Positions 1 through 12,205 of a DNA stretch of 64,000 nt are shown in pieces. The notes beneath the pieces are model-generated. The model made no database searches and was not told the origin of the DNA. It saw nothing but the letters and a program-made list of their open reading frames with translations. Numbering within the stretch: position 1 is the first letter of the stretch; each line of letters begins with the position of its first letter. The stretch comes from Anisus vortex. Its lineage: Eukaryota > Mollusca > Gastropoda > Planorbidae. The stretch spans positions 2,785,587 to 2,849,586 of the forward strand of contig OX421505.1 of the NCBI GenBank assembly GCA_949126835.1, read 5' to 3'. Position numbers and translations under genes: made by a program.

Positions 1-228
1 ATAACTGTGCCAAAGTGGGATTTCCAATTCATCCAGCGCGCCAACGTGCCTAAAATATTCATCCTTCTTTAGCACTCAATTTATCATAACAGTAACTTAA
101 ATTGCCTTTTTGTGGATCAATTTATCATTACAGTAACTTAAAGTGCCTTTTTGTGGATCTTCTGCGTGTCATTAAAAATCGCTCTGGGTGCCAGGGCTGG
201 TACGCGTTACGTAGGTTGCCGACCCCTG
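1..228. mobile_element. Terminal part of a hAT-like non-autonomous element
   Basis: The right end reads GGTTGCCGACCCCTG, the reverse complement of the CAGGGGTCGGC terminus common in animal hAT MITEs. Just inside it lies a GTGCCA...TGGTACGCG motif. The interior (ACTGTGCCAAAGT, ATTCATCC, TAGCACTCAATT) is recognisably similar to 5382-5563, so both are copies of one family. Bases 104-138 and 138-157 hold a short internal duplication (TTATCATAACAGTAACTTAAA-like). The other end lies outside the window. Confidence 0.5.
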
Positions 229-264
229 CTGTAAACATTCGGTGGTCTCTAACATTAAGCATTC

Positions 265-1499
265 CTCTTATCTTATCTTATATCTTATACATTACAGACG
301 CTCTTTCTATAAAGAAGATTATTGCGTCCTACGCTTATCCGTGGTCCGAGTCTAGTCTTGCATTTTATTAATGCTTTAAATGATGTTAGGTTATTGGTTT
401 TCCTGGTTTGTTCAGGCAACCCATTCCATGCCCGAATGCCACTCGGGAAGAAAGAGTACTTATATGCATTTGTTCTCGCATAAGGGACAAGGAAGGTGTT
501 TTTGTCTTTATGTTTATCTGAGCTTTGCAACAGATTGTTACTGGGTTGTATTTCTAAATTAGAGTTTAATGCCTTATGTATTATTACTACTTTACTCTTT
601 GCCCTTCTGTCCTCTAGTGTTTCTAGGTTTAGTGATTTGACTAATAGTGTTACTCTTGTCAATTGGGAATATTCACTAGTTACAAACCTTGCAGCTCTTT
701 TTTGAATTCGTTCTAATTTTTTAATGTTTTCTTTAGTTGATAGGTCCCATACAGATCCTGCATATTCTAGTATAGGCCTAACTAATGTGAGATAGCATTT
801 TAGTTTTATATTCTTATTACATTTGTAAAAGTTCCTTTTTATGAATCCTAATGTTTTGTTTGATTTTTTAATTACTTCATCAATGTGAGGGTTCCAAGAT
901 AACTTATCATTTATTATTACTCCTAGATACTTAGCTTTGCTAGTTTGAGTTAGTTCTTTACCATGAATGAAGTAGTTTGCTATTATTTGTTTCTTTTTCT
1001 TGGATACCCTAATTAGTTGGCATTTTTCTGGGTGAAAAGACATACTCCAGTTTGATTCCCATTTTTGTAGTTCATCTAGGTTTTTTTGTAAAAGTTCACG
1101 ATCTGTTCCTGTCTTTATTGTTCTATAAAGTATGCAATCATCGGCAAATAATCTTACTTTTGTGCCTGTGTTGATGCAATTTGGCAGATCATTAATGTAA
1201 ATTAGAAATAGTAGGGGCCCTAGAACAGTTCCTTTTGGAACTCCTGAGTTTACTGTTATTGGTGATGACTTAGAGCCATTTATTATCACTGTTTGTTCTC
1301 TGCCTATAAGAAAGTCCTAAATCCACTGATGTAAGGGACCAGAGATGCCAAAGTATTTAAGTTTTTTAAGAAGACTAGAATGATGAACTTTATCAAATGC
1401 TTTTGAAAAATCTAGTAATATAGCATCAATTTGGTTGTTATTATCTAATCCCTTTAATCTCTTTTTCTTTCTCTCGCCTTCTTTTGGAACCCTAGGCAT
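265..1499 (-). pseudogene. 5'-truncated CR1/Jockey-group LINE, reverse transcriptase with one nonsense codon
   Basis: The minus strand encodes the C-terminal half of a non-LTR reverse transcriptase. RT motif A (LLDFSKAFDKV) lies near 1400-1430, the GVPKGTVLGPLLFLIYINDL block near 1190-1240, and the catalytic FADD near 1135-1150. The thumb and a C-terminal region ending in FFPSGIRAWNGLP follow. An in-frame TAG at 1317-1319, between HQWI and DFLIGR, interrupts an otherwise continuous frame running from 1499 to 285. Homology fades upstream of NNNQIDAIL (about 1450), as expected for 5' truncation during target-primed reverse transcription. The endonuclease and ORF1 are absent. The element ends at 265-290 in (TTATC)n repeats, a tail typical of the CR1/L2/Rex group. 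Shorter 3' copies lie at 45358, 59384 and 60366. Confidence 0.85.
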
Positions 1500-4416
1500 T
1501 GCTCGTTAATTAATTAACATACTTTTTGAAGAAAATGATTTATGCATTTCTAATGATGGTGCCTCAACTTTTCATAGCTCGACCACTTTGCCGCCATCTT
1601 ATCTTGATAGTCAGCTGTATTTATCGACTTTATATTGCATGTTTTTACAAACCGATAATGTTTGACTAATCTTGGATCACCAATAATAACTATAATATAA
1701 CCGTTATAATATTAAAGTATAACTATTTTTTCGGTATTTAAATTAGCAGAGGTGTTCACACTTTTTTCAAATACATTCAAACTGCTCATTGGCACTTCAA
1801 CGCCCATCTACCGCCCCTGGGAACGTCAACCCCATTGAGAGCTTACGGTGAACATCATTTCATTAATAATATAACTTATTGGAACTACATCTGTGCAGAG
1901 GTTCCACTTGACACGTGTGCATACGCCTTCAATGATGTCATTGACCTACTGTTTTATCATGCGGCTTTTTTAGAGATTTATTAGGAAGGAATCAGTCCTA
2001 GACAGTCAAACTATACATACAATCGTTGTATTTAGAAGCACAGAGTTTGAACTTAATTAGAAAGTAAGGAGGCAAAGTTAGTTTTGTTTTGGAGTTTGGG
2101 TGATGAACACGACAAGACGCGGGTCGTGTAGTTATTTTAATTTACTTTATATATAAATATATAACATTCAATCTGCACGACAAGCATGACATATATTTAG
2201 GGAGAAATTAAAAAGAGGATAATCGATGTTTTCTTAAACACAATTGAGTTCAATACGATAAAGTTTCCTTTGACGATATAATGTGACATGTTAATTATGT
2301 GGTTTTTATTACAGGATGTAGTGCGCCTATAGTGTTGATGTATATTGGTAAATCATGTGATCTCTCTCTCTCTCTCTCTTCCCCCCCCCCACTCTCGCTC
2401 TCTCTTGACCTCTTTTCTTTCTCGAAGTCGTAGTTTGCTAATGGTTGATATGCCTACACTGTTGTTTTTTTAAATTATAAATAAATGACTTGTTTTTCCA
2501 TATTTGTATTATGACAATGACGTCACACCCAGCACAAAGCAATAAATTGAATAGTGTCACCCAGTATTCATAAATCTTATTTTATATTTCCTTCTCAGCT
2601 TCTAGAGTTTTAACATTAAACATTGTCACTCTGATCTGTTCTTTATCCCTTGCAGAGAATTTATTTTCAAGATCTAATTAGTCTCTTGTAGCCTATTATG
2701 ACTACCTATTGTATGTTTTTATCTAGTGGCATAAGTGGGCGTGTCAACTTGGCTACACTTGAGCTATAAATTGATAGGACTAGTAGACCCTAGCCCCTAG
2801 ATTAGGCTCTACGCCTCTAGCCCCTAGTCTAGGCCCATCAAACTCAACTGTTAACATGTTGTATGTGTTTCCCGTCGTTTCCTTTTAATTTCTAAGCTGA
2901 TTACCACTAAATATAAATTTCTGTAGGCCTGGAAGCCTCATACCTTCGATCATTAAGCATTGTTTATGTAAAACCCAAAAGTTATGATATTATAAATCAC
3001 GCATAAGTTGTTTGAAAATGTTCATCGAAACAATCATAACAACATTCAAACGGAAACACCAAATGTAGGGAGTAGCTCATTATTTTAATTGTTTTTAGGG
3101 AGCGGTAATTATTTATTTAATTACGTTATTATTTGTCCGAGTGGTTTTCTCAGCAATAATTTATACATTTTTTGAGTGCTCGGAGGGCACTACCCACCCA
3201 CTTTGGATGTCGATAACTCAAAAACTATTTGACTGTGTGAAAATGATTACATACTGCCTGAAAGAAAAAAAGATTGATGAATAAAATGACTTATCACAAT
3301 ATAACATTTCTTAAAAAACAGTTTTTCGAATATTTTGTGTGACACTGCAGCCTTAAGATAAGACAAAGATTCAATGGTGTATTCCAACTACATCCAAAAG
3401 TAGGCCTACCACTTATTTGCTTCCAAAACAGTCAATTCAAATCAGTTATAAGAAGGTTAAACAGAGTTTAAAGTACCGGTACATTGGGTTACGAACGTCT
3501 TAGGTTACGAACAATTCTGGTTACGAGCGTCTCAGGTTGCGAATAATTCAGGTTTTATTATTAACACCATCAATTATTACTTCGAAGAACGAAAGTGGAG
3601 CCGCCAGGAGGCACAAACGCATAAAAGTGGAGGTAAAGAAAGAAATGGCCTGATTATTATAAAACATGAAAATGGCGTTCGTGTGTGTGTGTGACGCTGC
3701 TAATGAGTACATCATGCCAAAAGTCCCCACTAGGCCTATTTTCAGAATTATAATGAAAAATGTGTTACGCATATTATCAGTCGATGTGGCTAAAAGCAAA
3801 AATATTCTGCAAAGGCAAAGACCTCACAATTTTTAGAAAGTTGAAAATGGTGTCCTCATCTTGAATAATAAAAAGCATTTAAATAAACTTTATTATTTTT
3901 AATATGTTGTAATAATTTCAAAACTTTCGTTGTATAGTTATTTAATAGTTATGTAATAGGCCTATATTTGTTGTTAGTAAATGTCTCATGTCTCAGTGCT
4001 GTGATATCATACAATTCTGAATTCAAATGATTAATTATGCTAGATTCAATTTTCTTTAGAAATAAATACTTTTAAAACATTTACATTTTTAACAAATGAT
4101 ATTACATTTTCAACTATAGATAATTATATTCAAATATATTGTTTGCAAATAGAATAATTTTTACACTAGCTCATAATTCGCCCCTCCTACCCCACCACTC
4201 AACAAACTTTTATTTTTGTTTCCGCCTCCATACCAAAGAACTTGTACCAGTTTACACTGCGTTATCTGCCTCCTTGCTTTACATTGTAATTTTAGATACG
4301 CCACTGCCAAGTGTAAATTTTGACAGGTCAACCCTTAGCTCATGTCTCAAATAATATTAGAACAAACTATTGCTGCACATTCAGCATTGAGGTTTGTTGG
4401 AATAAACACACGACTC
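1500..4416. other. Intergenic DNA, no gene recognised
   Basis: AT-rich DNA. It contains a (TC)n/(C)n microsatellite at about 2361-2405 and a short run of GGTTACGAACG-like repeats at 3485-3550. I saw no convincing exon. The only long open frame (3548-3799, minus) has an average-looking translation with no domain. Confidence 0.6.
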
Positions 4417-7400
4417 ATGATGGCATCTTGTATTGCTATTATGTTGGTCATTTCTCTTGCTGTACTAAGTAAGTATTTAGTCATTATTTGAATCTTATTG
4501 TATATTTAATACAGCTATGTACAATGCATTTCAAATGCTCTAATTGCTTCTACGGACGCCTGTCTATTACAATCAAACGGCACAAACTAACATATTTCGG
4601 TCGAATCACTGTAAATTAGGCAAGGGTAAATTTGCCAACGGTATTTTCGGCAAAACTATCAAAACGGTATATTTGGCAACGGTAAAATTGGCAATTTTAA
4701 CATATCGACTGTTTTTATTGACCGTACTGGGATGTCCTAAGCTAAACTCGACATACATAAATGCAGCCCCCAATCCCTTACGATTAAAGACACGCAATAA
4801 CATTATAAAACAGTTTTAAAAAAGGGATAAATGTGTTTGTTTGTCATTGACTACAAGAGAGTCAACAGCTCTGCAGCCTGTTCAGTAGAAGAAGAATAAG
4901 ATGAATACTATAAAGCAGTATATATTATATATTATAATACTGTGCTAAAGTAGAGTTCATAATTCATTCAGCTGTCTGCAACCTTTTAATAATACTGTGC
5001 CAAAGTAGAGTTCATAATTCATTCGTCTGCCTGCAACCTTTTAATAATACTGTGCCAAAGTAGAGTTCATAATTCATTCTGCTGCCGGCGACCTTTTAAT
5101 AATACTGTGCCAAAGTAGAGTTCATAATTCATTCTGCTGCCGGCAACCTTTTAATAATACTGTGCCAAAGTAGAGTTCATAATTCATTCAGCTGCCGGCA
5201 ACCTTTTAATAATACTGTGCCAAAGTAGAGTTCATAATTCATTCTGCTGCCGGCAACCTTTTAATAATACTGTGCCAAAGTAGAGTTCATAATTCATTCT
5301 GCTGCCGGAAACCTTTTAATAATATTGTGATAAAGTAGAGTTCATAATTCATTCTGCTGCCGGCAACCTTTTAATAATACTGTGCCAAAGTAGAGTTCAT
5401 AATTCATTCAGCTGCCAACATCATAAAGGTCATCCTACTCTAGCACCCAATTCCATGTAGAAAGAACTTGAATTGCATTTTAAGAGGTCTTGCTCGTGCC
5501 ATTGAAAAAATCGCTTTGCGTGCCATGTGTGGCACGCGTGCCGTAGTCTGTGGATCCCTAGTATAAAGCGTAATAATATTGATTTAATTAATTTATGATT
5601 AATTTCTCATCATTTTGCAATAATGTCTAGTTTCCAATTAATAGGATCAATACAAGTGTCTTCAATTTTTTAGTACAGGACATGAAGGCACTTAACACCA
5701 ATCAGAATGTTTCCATTACCAAAAGAGGACTCATGACGATAAACGCTTTCAGATGTCGTCAATTTCCAGGTTTCGTTCATGATACTTGTTAGTGCCATTA
5801 TTATTTTATATTATTTGTCACGTGCTATGGTACACATCTAAATTTTTATTTCATTACAGTTCAGAGCTGATCTTCTAGCAACTTGCGAGTCAGCTTATGC
5901 AAACTTGAATTAATGAATAAAACAATCTTCTTTTTCTTACATCAATATTTATTTACTCAACACAAACACATATACACTTTGATGCCTGAAGAATTATAAA
6001 CACATACAATTTGTATTATTGAACACAATACTCAATGTTTTGAATATTAGCCACTACTCGGCTTTTTCTCAAACTAGAAGAAGAAGTTAATACTTGCAGA
6101 GGATCTAAGGCATGACGAAACTCAACTCATCGTTTGAATCACTGACACATATATATCATTTTTAACTGTCTACAGCTCACAATGATTATTATACAATGCA
6201 ACTAAGTGCAAACGTTTTAAATTTAATACCAAATTAATTAAATGAATTATCTAATAATTATTTTAGGGAAAGGCAAAATCTACAGTAATTATAGTGATTA
6301 CGAAATGTGTACCTTCTGGTCAAATGAAATATTAGCGTTTAGGGATGCTCAAATTAAATGCCAAGGTTTGTATAGGACATGGTATCTTAATATGATATGA
6401 TTTTATTATCTAGATATATCTTTATGTTGTTTGTCATCTAGATATGTATTTGTTATCTAGATGTGTATTTTTCATTTAGATGTGTGTTTGTCATTTAGAT
6501 GTGTGTTTGTTATCTAGATGTGTTATATATATATATATATATATATGTGTTTGATATATTTGTGTTTGATTAATTATAATTAGATATGTGTTTTTCATAT
6601 ATGAACACTCAACTGAAAGAAGGCACGTAGTAACTTTTTGGTAATTTTTGAGTTATAACCCCTGTGTTATTCATCGTATGTCTCTCTACATTTTGACCAA
6701 CTATCATAATCTAAATCGATTAAGTAACGGATATATTAAACACAGAAAAAAAACATCATTTGATAAAAAGATGTGTAGTCCAATGTTTACTTTGATAAAA
6801 CGTGCCATAATCCTCATTGTTTTTGTCACGTGACGCAATTGGCTGATCGTCGTTTTTCGTCGCTTCGCGTTGTTTATAATTATCATAGCAACATGGCCGA
6901 CTCGTAATTTTATCGATAGGTTAAAATTAAAAAAAACACACACAAATCCTAAATATTTGAACTATGTAATTTTTGTCTAGATATATGTGTGTTTGTTAAC
7001 TAGATATATGCGTGTTTGTTATCTATATATTCTTTTATTATTATTATATATTTATATATATAATAATAGCCCAAAGAAGTCAGTCTGTCATTCCGGAACG
7101 CTTAGCGACTTGGTTTTGAGAGAATAGACATATGACGTAATACAAAAACTATAATAAGAGGACCGCTTGCGCTATTTTTAGAGCTCAATGAATCGTGTTT
7201 TTTGGTGCGCAGCAAATAAAGCGTGATCCAAAAAACTTATGCTGTATGAAACTTTAGAACTCAAGAATCGTGTTTTCGGTGCGCATCAAATAACGCGTAG
7301 GCCTACTCTAAAAGACTTCCGCAGTATGCAACTTTCTATTTTAGTCTTAAATTAGAGTTCTGATATTATATAGATAACAGACGATCATTCTATAAAGTAG

Positions 7401-10400
7401 GCCTATTATTCTACAATTTCTACACAAGAAGTAATAAAATGAAGAAATTGAAAAATTAAAATTAAAAAAAATACTTTTACAAATACACTATTTAATAGTT
7501 TTAATTTGCATCTATTCATCGGCATTTTACGTCTCTGATATTTCTTTAAATTTTTCAACAATAACTTGCAAGTGGGACAAGTATAGTTTATAGTTTTCTA
7601 TTAATAAAATCAAAGCGAATTACTAAACGCTCGGTCTATAATTCCGTTTGTGATTTTAAATTCCTAAACATAAGTTTACGAGTCATCAAATAGCAGAAAT
7701 ATCAAAACAAGCGGTCCATCTTATTACATTCTGTGGAAATATCTAAACAATATTAATATGCCCCGATGTACTACATGTCTATGTCTACACTTTTTTGTAT
7801 AAGGCCCCTAAGTTTGGCTATTTCGATTTTTGTTTTAATTTCATAGCGATTAAGTTTTAAGAGTATGTAAATCTTTCTTTGAAATATGTAGAGCAGATGA
7901 CGTTCCGCTTTAGCATTTTAATAGGTCTCTGCTAAATAAATCTTTCTGTCTGCCTGACTCACACATACATACACAAAACACACGAAAACATACAAACATG
8001 TATGCAAGATTAGAAGAAAACATACTTTTTAGAAAATTAAAAACGTCTATTAGAAAAATCTCTAATGTTCGATCCCTAACTCTATACTGTATTATCTATT
8101 TTATTATGTTACCTATCAATTTAGATAATATAAAACTAAGCCTATTTTAATACATGTAGGACTCTATATAGTGAATTTCTAATTTTTCCTTTCACCTAAT
8201 CTTTTCTCCATAAGCTTTGACCATTCTTTTGAATGTTTGTTCAGAAATTAAAACCTTCAAACATTTAGGTTTTCTACTTTTGTAAAAAAAAAAGTATTTA
8301 GAAAGAGTAATATAATAGCTTTTAAACTGTCTTTATAATTACCCAATTATATAACAAAACATGGAAAAAATGATTTTGAAATAAAAGGGAGGTTTATTGG
8401 ATGAATAGTACAGATATTAAAACATTTGAAAAGGAAACACAACAGTTTAAAAACAACAATAACTGGGTATACAAATAAATATTGTTGTTCATACACACAT
8501 TTCAGCCTATATATTAGTCTCAACACTAAACACTACCCTATTATCTATGACGTCAACAATCTCCAATAATACTGCTTTTGTGATAGCAATTAACAAATTG
8601 TAATAACAAACATTCAATCATGTAGAACTTTTCATCTATGGTCAACTTTTGTCGCTTTTTACGGTCGAAAAGTCACAAACATGTAGAAAATAACACCCAA
8701 CAGACAACTACACAGGCCCTACACAGGGAGACAAAGAAAATATACTTACTATTGCTTTTAAGGAAAAGTTTAATCTGAATTTATTACAGTGAAAAAAGGA
8801 AGTTAAATCAAACCATGTTTGTGTTTTATTTATCTCAGTAATTCGATACAAATGTAAATATCACCTATTCGAATCGTCATTTCTTAAATTTAAAACCAAG
8901 AATTAGGATCACTTTACTTCCTGCTCCTGTTTGCCGACTTTAAAATAAGCAAAACAAATATATAAACATAATTCTAAAAATAATAAAAACACATAAAACT
9001 AAATTCTTTACCCCCGAGGTTTCCCACGGGCTATTTCTAGTATGTTTATAGGTGTTTATTGCGTAGATTGCCATGTGCTACATAAATTTTAATTATTTTC
9101 AACAAACAATCTTTATCATATTATATATATATATATATTGAACCCTGTCCTCTACAATTCCGGTTAAGTCATTGGCTATAATGTTCTCAGTTGTATACAT
9201 CAGAAGTCCTAAGGCAAGTTTAGGAGTCATTTAGGACAACGTTATTGGATGCACACGAAAAAAAAAATCTTAAGCTCTAAAAATAGAGCGAATGGGCCAT
9301 CTTATATGTTTTATCTTTCCACAGAAATGGGATCAAGACTGGCTGTTTTCAACACAGATGAATTAATGGTAATGATGTATAGACGTTATCAAAAAGAGAG
9401 AGGTGTACGTTTTTGGGTTGGCTTGGATGCTATCCAATCAAAGAATCATTGGATGTGGCATGACGGCACTGTGTTGGAAAAGAAAGATTATAGTAAATTT
9501 TGGGCCCCAAGTAAGTAAACTAACTGAACATATTAAGAACAATGTTGAATTTATTACATAAACTAACTGAACATATTAAGAACAATATTGAATTTATTAC
9601 ATAAACTAACTGAACATATTAAGAACAATGTTGAATTTATTACATAAACTAACTGAAGATAATAGGAACAATGTTTAATTTATTACATAAACTAACTGAA
9701 AATATTAAGAACAATGTTTAATTTATTACATGTCGATGCTTGATATTTTAACAAATATGTTGTTACACGATCTATTATTATTATTATGTTTTAGACTTTT
9801 TTTTTCGTGAAGAAATATTTTGAAATCTTGTTTGATTCATACAAAATAATTTCTTAATATTAAAATTAAATGACTCGCAAACTCTAATTAGGTGAAGGCG
9901 ACTCATAAGCCAGTTTGTTTTTCAAATTCCAAATATCGCTTGCGATACAAGCACCGAAAACAACAAACGCCTAACTATATATATATATATATTATATATA
10001 TACCTCTGCTTGATCCTCAATTTTCGGAAAAGCCACAGACCATTTCTAAGAATAGCTTTTAAATTGGGCTAAAAGAAAAAAAAAACATGTCATTTGATTT
10101 CCCATCTAGCGCGATCACGTTCCATATAACTCTTTTGACGTCATAGTAAAGACGATTTTTATTTACTAGCGGCGTTACGGTAATTCCCGTTTTAAAGCAT
10201 TTCAATCGTCACTATTTTCGACGCATAATTCAATATAATCAGCGAGGACTTTGGGTGATACAATGATTAATGGAATCAAATAGTATAATTAATTCAGTAA
10301 TGAGATGTTGGTCATATTGGAAACTCACTCAATATCTTTTCTCAATGTTTATTGGATGAAACTGTCCATTTTTCTTATATATATTTCGCTGGACATTTAG

Positions 10401-11305
10401 GTAATGTTATAATAAACTTTACACATTATATTTAATATCTTGGTGACCGATCTGAGATTGGTCTGTATAGGCTATAATAAAATATAAATATCAAGGATTA
10501 TTACACTAATACTAATATTGTTAGAATATATGATGTATTTCTTTAAGATCAAAGATCTTTATAACAATAGAGAAATTGTAAACAATAGCTTACATGTATA
10601 TACTTTACTTTTTGCAAGGGGCATATTTTGTATTCAAATGGCACTTGTCTGGTCTAAGGCAAATGAAGAACTGACTAGAAATTATAGCCCATTTATTTAC
10701 GACTAATCCTACGATATTCATTCGATACTAGCATCGAAGCCTAAGAATTTATTAGAGATTTCTGATGTCATCAGTTGAAACTATAGAGCGTACATAAGGA
10801 AATATTGCCAAGTGTCTTAATAATCGAAATATGAATTGAAATATCACCCTCCCATTATGACGTATTTTCCAGCGTCATTTGATTGATGAAATGGTTTAAA
10901 TCTAGGGAAGCTCTTTTCATCTAAGTAACACTTTTAAACTACGGGGAAACGTTTTGGTCACTATTGACATTCGCAATTTCGTAACAATATAAATATATAT
11001 ATTTAACTAAAGACATGTGTCTGCCTTTAAGAGTTTAATTTGCTTGTTATTATAAAAAATGTAAAAGACTAACGGTTTTTCTTTACACAGATGAACCAAA
11101 TGATATAAACAGATATGCTTGCGGCCTACTCAGCGAATACTATCAATTATTTGTAGATTTACTTTGTTCGTGGGAAACGAATTACGTCTGTGAAAAACCC
11201 GAATTCACCATAAAAAAAACTGAATCAGTTACTCAACATTCAACACTGAAATTGAAATTTAACACTCAACTCTCAAATAGAAAATCAAATGTCAAAATTA
11301 ACTAG
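4417..11305 (+). CDS. Secreted C-type-lectin-like protein, four exons, 183 residues
   Basis: Exons: 4417-4468, 6267-6365, 9325-9510 and 11091-11305. All three introns are phase 1 with good sites (A|GTAAGT, TTTTAG|G, G|GTTTGT, CCACAG|A, A|GTAAGT, ACACAG|A), and the spliced frame is 552 nt, ending in TAG at 11303. Residues 1-18 form a signal peptide (MMASCIAIMLVISLAVL). A single C-type lectin domain follows: FRDAQIKC (42-49), SRLAVF (54-59), the WVGL hallmark (81-84), HWMWHDGT (92-99), FWAPNEPND (109-117), then Cys123, Cys138 and Cys146. The EPN triplet at 114-116 is the mannose-type calcium-site motif, but the usual WND partner is replaced by FVD (133-135), so sugar binding is uncertain. A 34-residue Lys/Asn/Ser-rich tail follows the domain. 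A second ATG at 4420 could also serve as start. An AATAAA lies at 11414. The protein probably acts outside the cell, in recognition or immunity; the exact ligand is unknown. Confidence 0.82.
4615..4702. repeat. GGCAACGGTAAA-type degenerate repeat, inverted copy at 11652-11746
   Basis: Three to four degenerate copies of a roughly 18-bp unit (TTTGGCAACGGTAAAA). The same units occur in the opposite orientation at 11652-11746, so the two blocks bracket nearly the whole lectin-like gene. Confidence 0.6.
4933..5415. repeat. 55-bp tandem array, about nine copies
   Basis: The motif GTGCCAAAGTAGAG recurs every 55 bp, first at 4942 (GTGCTAAAG), then 4997, 5052, 5107, 5162, 5217, 5272, 5327 (degenerate) and 5382. 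It lies in intron 1 of the lectin-like gene. The unit matches the subterminal sequence of the hAT-like element at 1-228, so the array probably grew inside such an element. Confidence 0.9.
5416..5563. mobile_element. hAT-like element end adjoining the 55-bp array
   Basis: The segment holds the TAGCACCCAATT, ATTGAAAAAATCGCTTTGCG and GTGGCACGCGTGCCGTAG motifs in the same order as 80-228. It ends in a degraded terminus (GGATCCCTAG for GACCCCTG). Together with the array it forms one decayed MITE inside intron 1. Confidence 0.5.
5564..6266. other. Rest of intron 1 of the lectin-like gene
   Basis: AT-rich sequence with no element recognised. It ends in the acceptor TTATTTTAG at 6258-6266. Confidence 0.5.
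6400..7040. repeat. Short TCTAGATRTGTGTTTG tandem repeats and (TA)n in intron 2
   Basis: About six copies of a ~20-bp unit (GTTATCTAGATGTGTGTTT) lie at 6405-6535, next to (TA)n at 6524-6546. More copies follow at 6960-7035. The DNA between (6600-6950) shows nothing recognisable. Confidence 0.7.
7143..7735. mobile_element. MITE of the GGACCGCTTG family, copy 1
   Basis: The left end CAAAAACTATAATAAG...GGACCGCTTG pairs with the right end ...CAAGCGGTCCATCTTATTA...TCTGTG as an imperfect inverted repeat. Flanks are weakly similar (GTAATA and GAAATA). Inside the left terminus is the palindrome AGCTC...GAGCT-type core (TATTTTTAGAGCTC). It lies in intron 2 of the lectin-like gene. Related copies lie at 60069-60329 and 60947-61402. 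Confidence 0.7.
7736..9261. other. Intron 2 of the lectin-like gene, no further element recognised
   Basis: AT-rich DNA with a (TA)n run near 9123-9140. No open frame or terminal repeat stands out. Confidence 0.5.
9262..9303. mobile_element. Fragment of the GGACCGCTTG MITE family beside exon 3
   Basis: The segment TTAAGCTCTAAAAATAGAGC followed by GGGCCATCTTAT matches 61190-61225 inside a full MITE. It sits about 20 bp upstream of the exon 3 splice acceptor, so it may now supply part of the polypyrimidine/acceptor neighbourhood. Confidence 0.55.
9511..9735. repeat. 43-bp tandem array starting at the exon 3 donor
   Basis: TAACTGAACATATTAAGAAC recurs at 9521, 9564, 9607 and onwards, about five copies. 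The first copy begins within ten bases of the GTAAGT donor of exon 3, though later copies do not carry the donor itself. Confidence 0.85.
9736..11090. other. Intron 3 of the lectin-like gene
   Basis: AT-rich DNA with a palindromic (TA)n at about 9977-10002. I saw no coding sequence or terminal repeats. Confidence 0.5.
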
Positions 11306-11651
11306 CAAGTCAACAGTCAACTAGCAACTCAAATGTCAAAATGATATAGCTACTTAACTGTCAACAAGCACATTAACTTTCAAAATGTAACTAACAACTC
11401 AACTTTTACACAAAATAAAATAAAACCTTCGTAGATACAAAAAGAAATCAAATATGATGCTAGTGAGCATTTTGTATTATTCTTTGTTTACATATAGAAC
11501 TTTATAAAAATGTATTATCATGCCAACTTCGACTGGAAACCAGCAGGAGATCCAATCAAATTCGTAGAATATTCAACCATTTACAAAGGGAGCTTTACAA
11601 AGAATCGCGGTTTATGAAACAAAATTATACAAAAACAGTAGATATTATAGG

Positions 11652-11746
11652 TTAGCCAATTTGACCGTTGCCAAATTAACCATTGTCAAAATTACCTTGC
11701 CCAAAATAAGGATGCCGAATTTACCGTTGCCATATTTACCGAGTAC
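11652..11746. repeat. Inverted partner of the 4615-4702 repeat
   Basis: Units such as CCGTTGCCAAATTAACC and TTTACCGTTGCCATATTTAC are reverse complements of those at 4615-4702. The block lies about 350 bp beyond the lectin-like stop codon. Confidence 0.6.
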
Positions 11747-12205
11747 ACTTTAAACAGTTAGATGCGGCAAACGCTACTCTGGTAAAACTTGATACGTACG
11801 AAATCTTAGTTCTTCTATTAATCTAGATAAAATTGCTAAACAATGCTTTTAACTTATTTTCACATATTTATATTAACGAATTATTGGTCGGATAACTGAG
11901 TCTAACTTAAATCAAGGCGAAATCAAGGTGAATACGAGTTTCAGCAGATTAACAATAATGAAACCTTTTTGTTACAAGTACGACCCCCCCCCCCCCCCAA
12001 CAGCGTCCAAACACAGCTACGCCACTGCTATCTACAATAGAACAAAAATAAAATAGGCCTATAGGTGTTCACATTTACACGTTAACATAAAAAGTAAATG
12101 GCCACTATGTCTACATTTTACCTCTAGCGAAAAAAAATGAAAACTTTCCTACGATCAAAGGCGCATCTCATAGTTTCGCATATTGATTGGCACTTTGCAG
12201 GAGGG

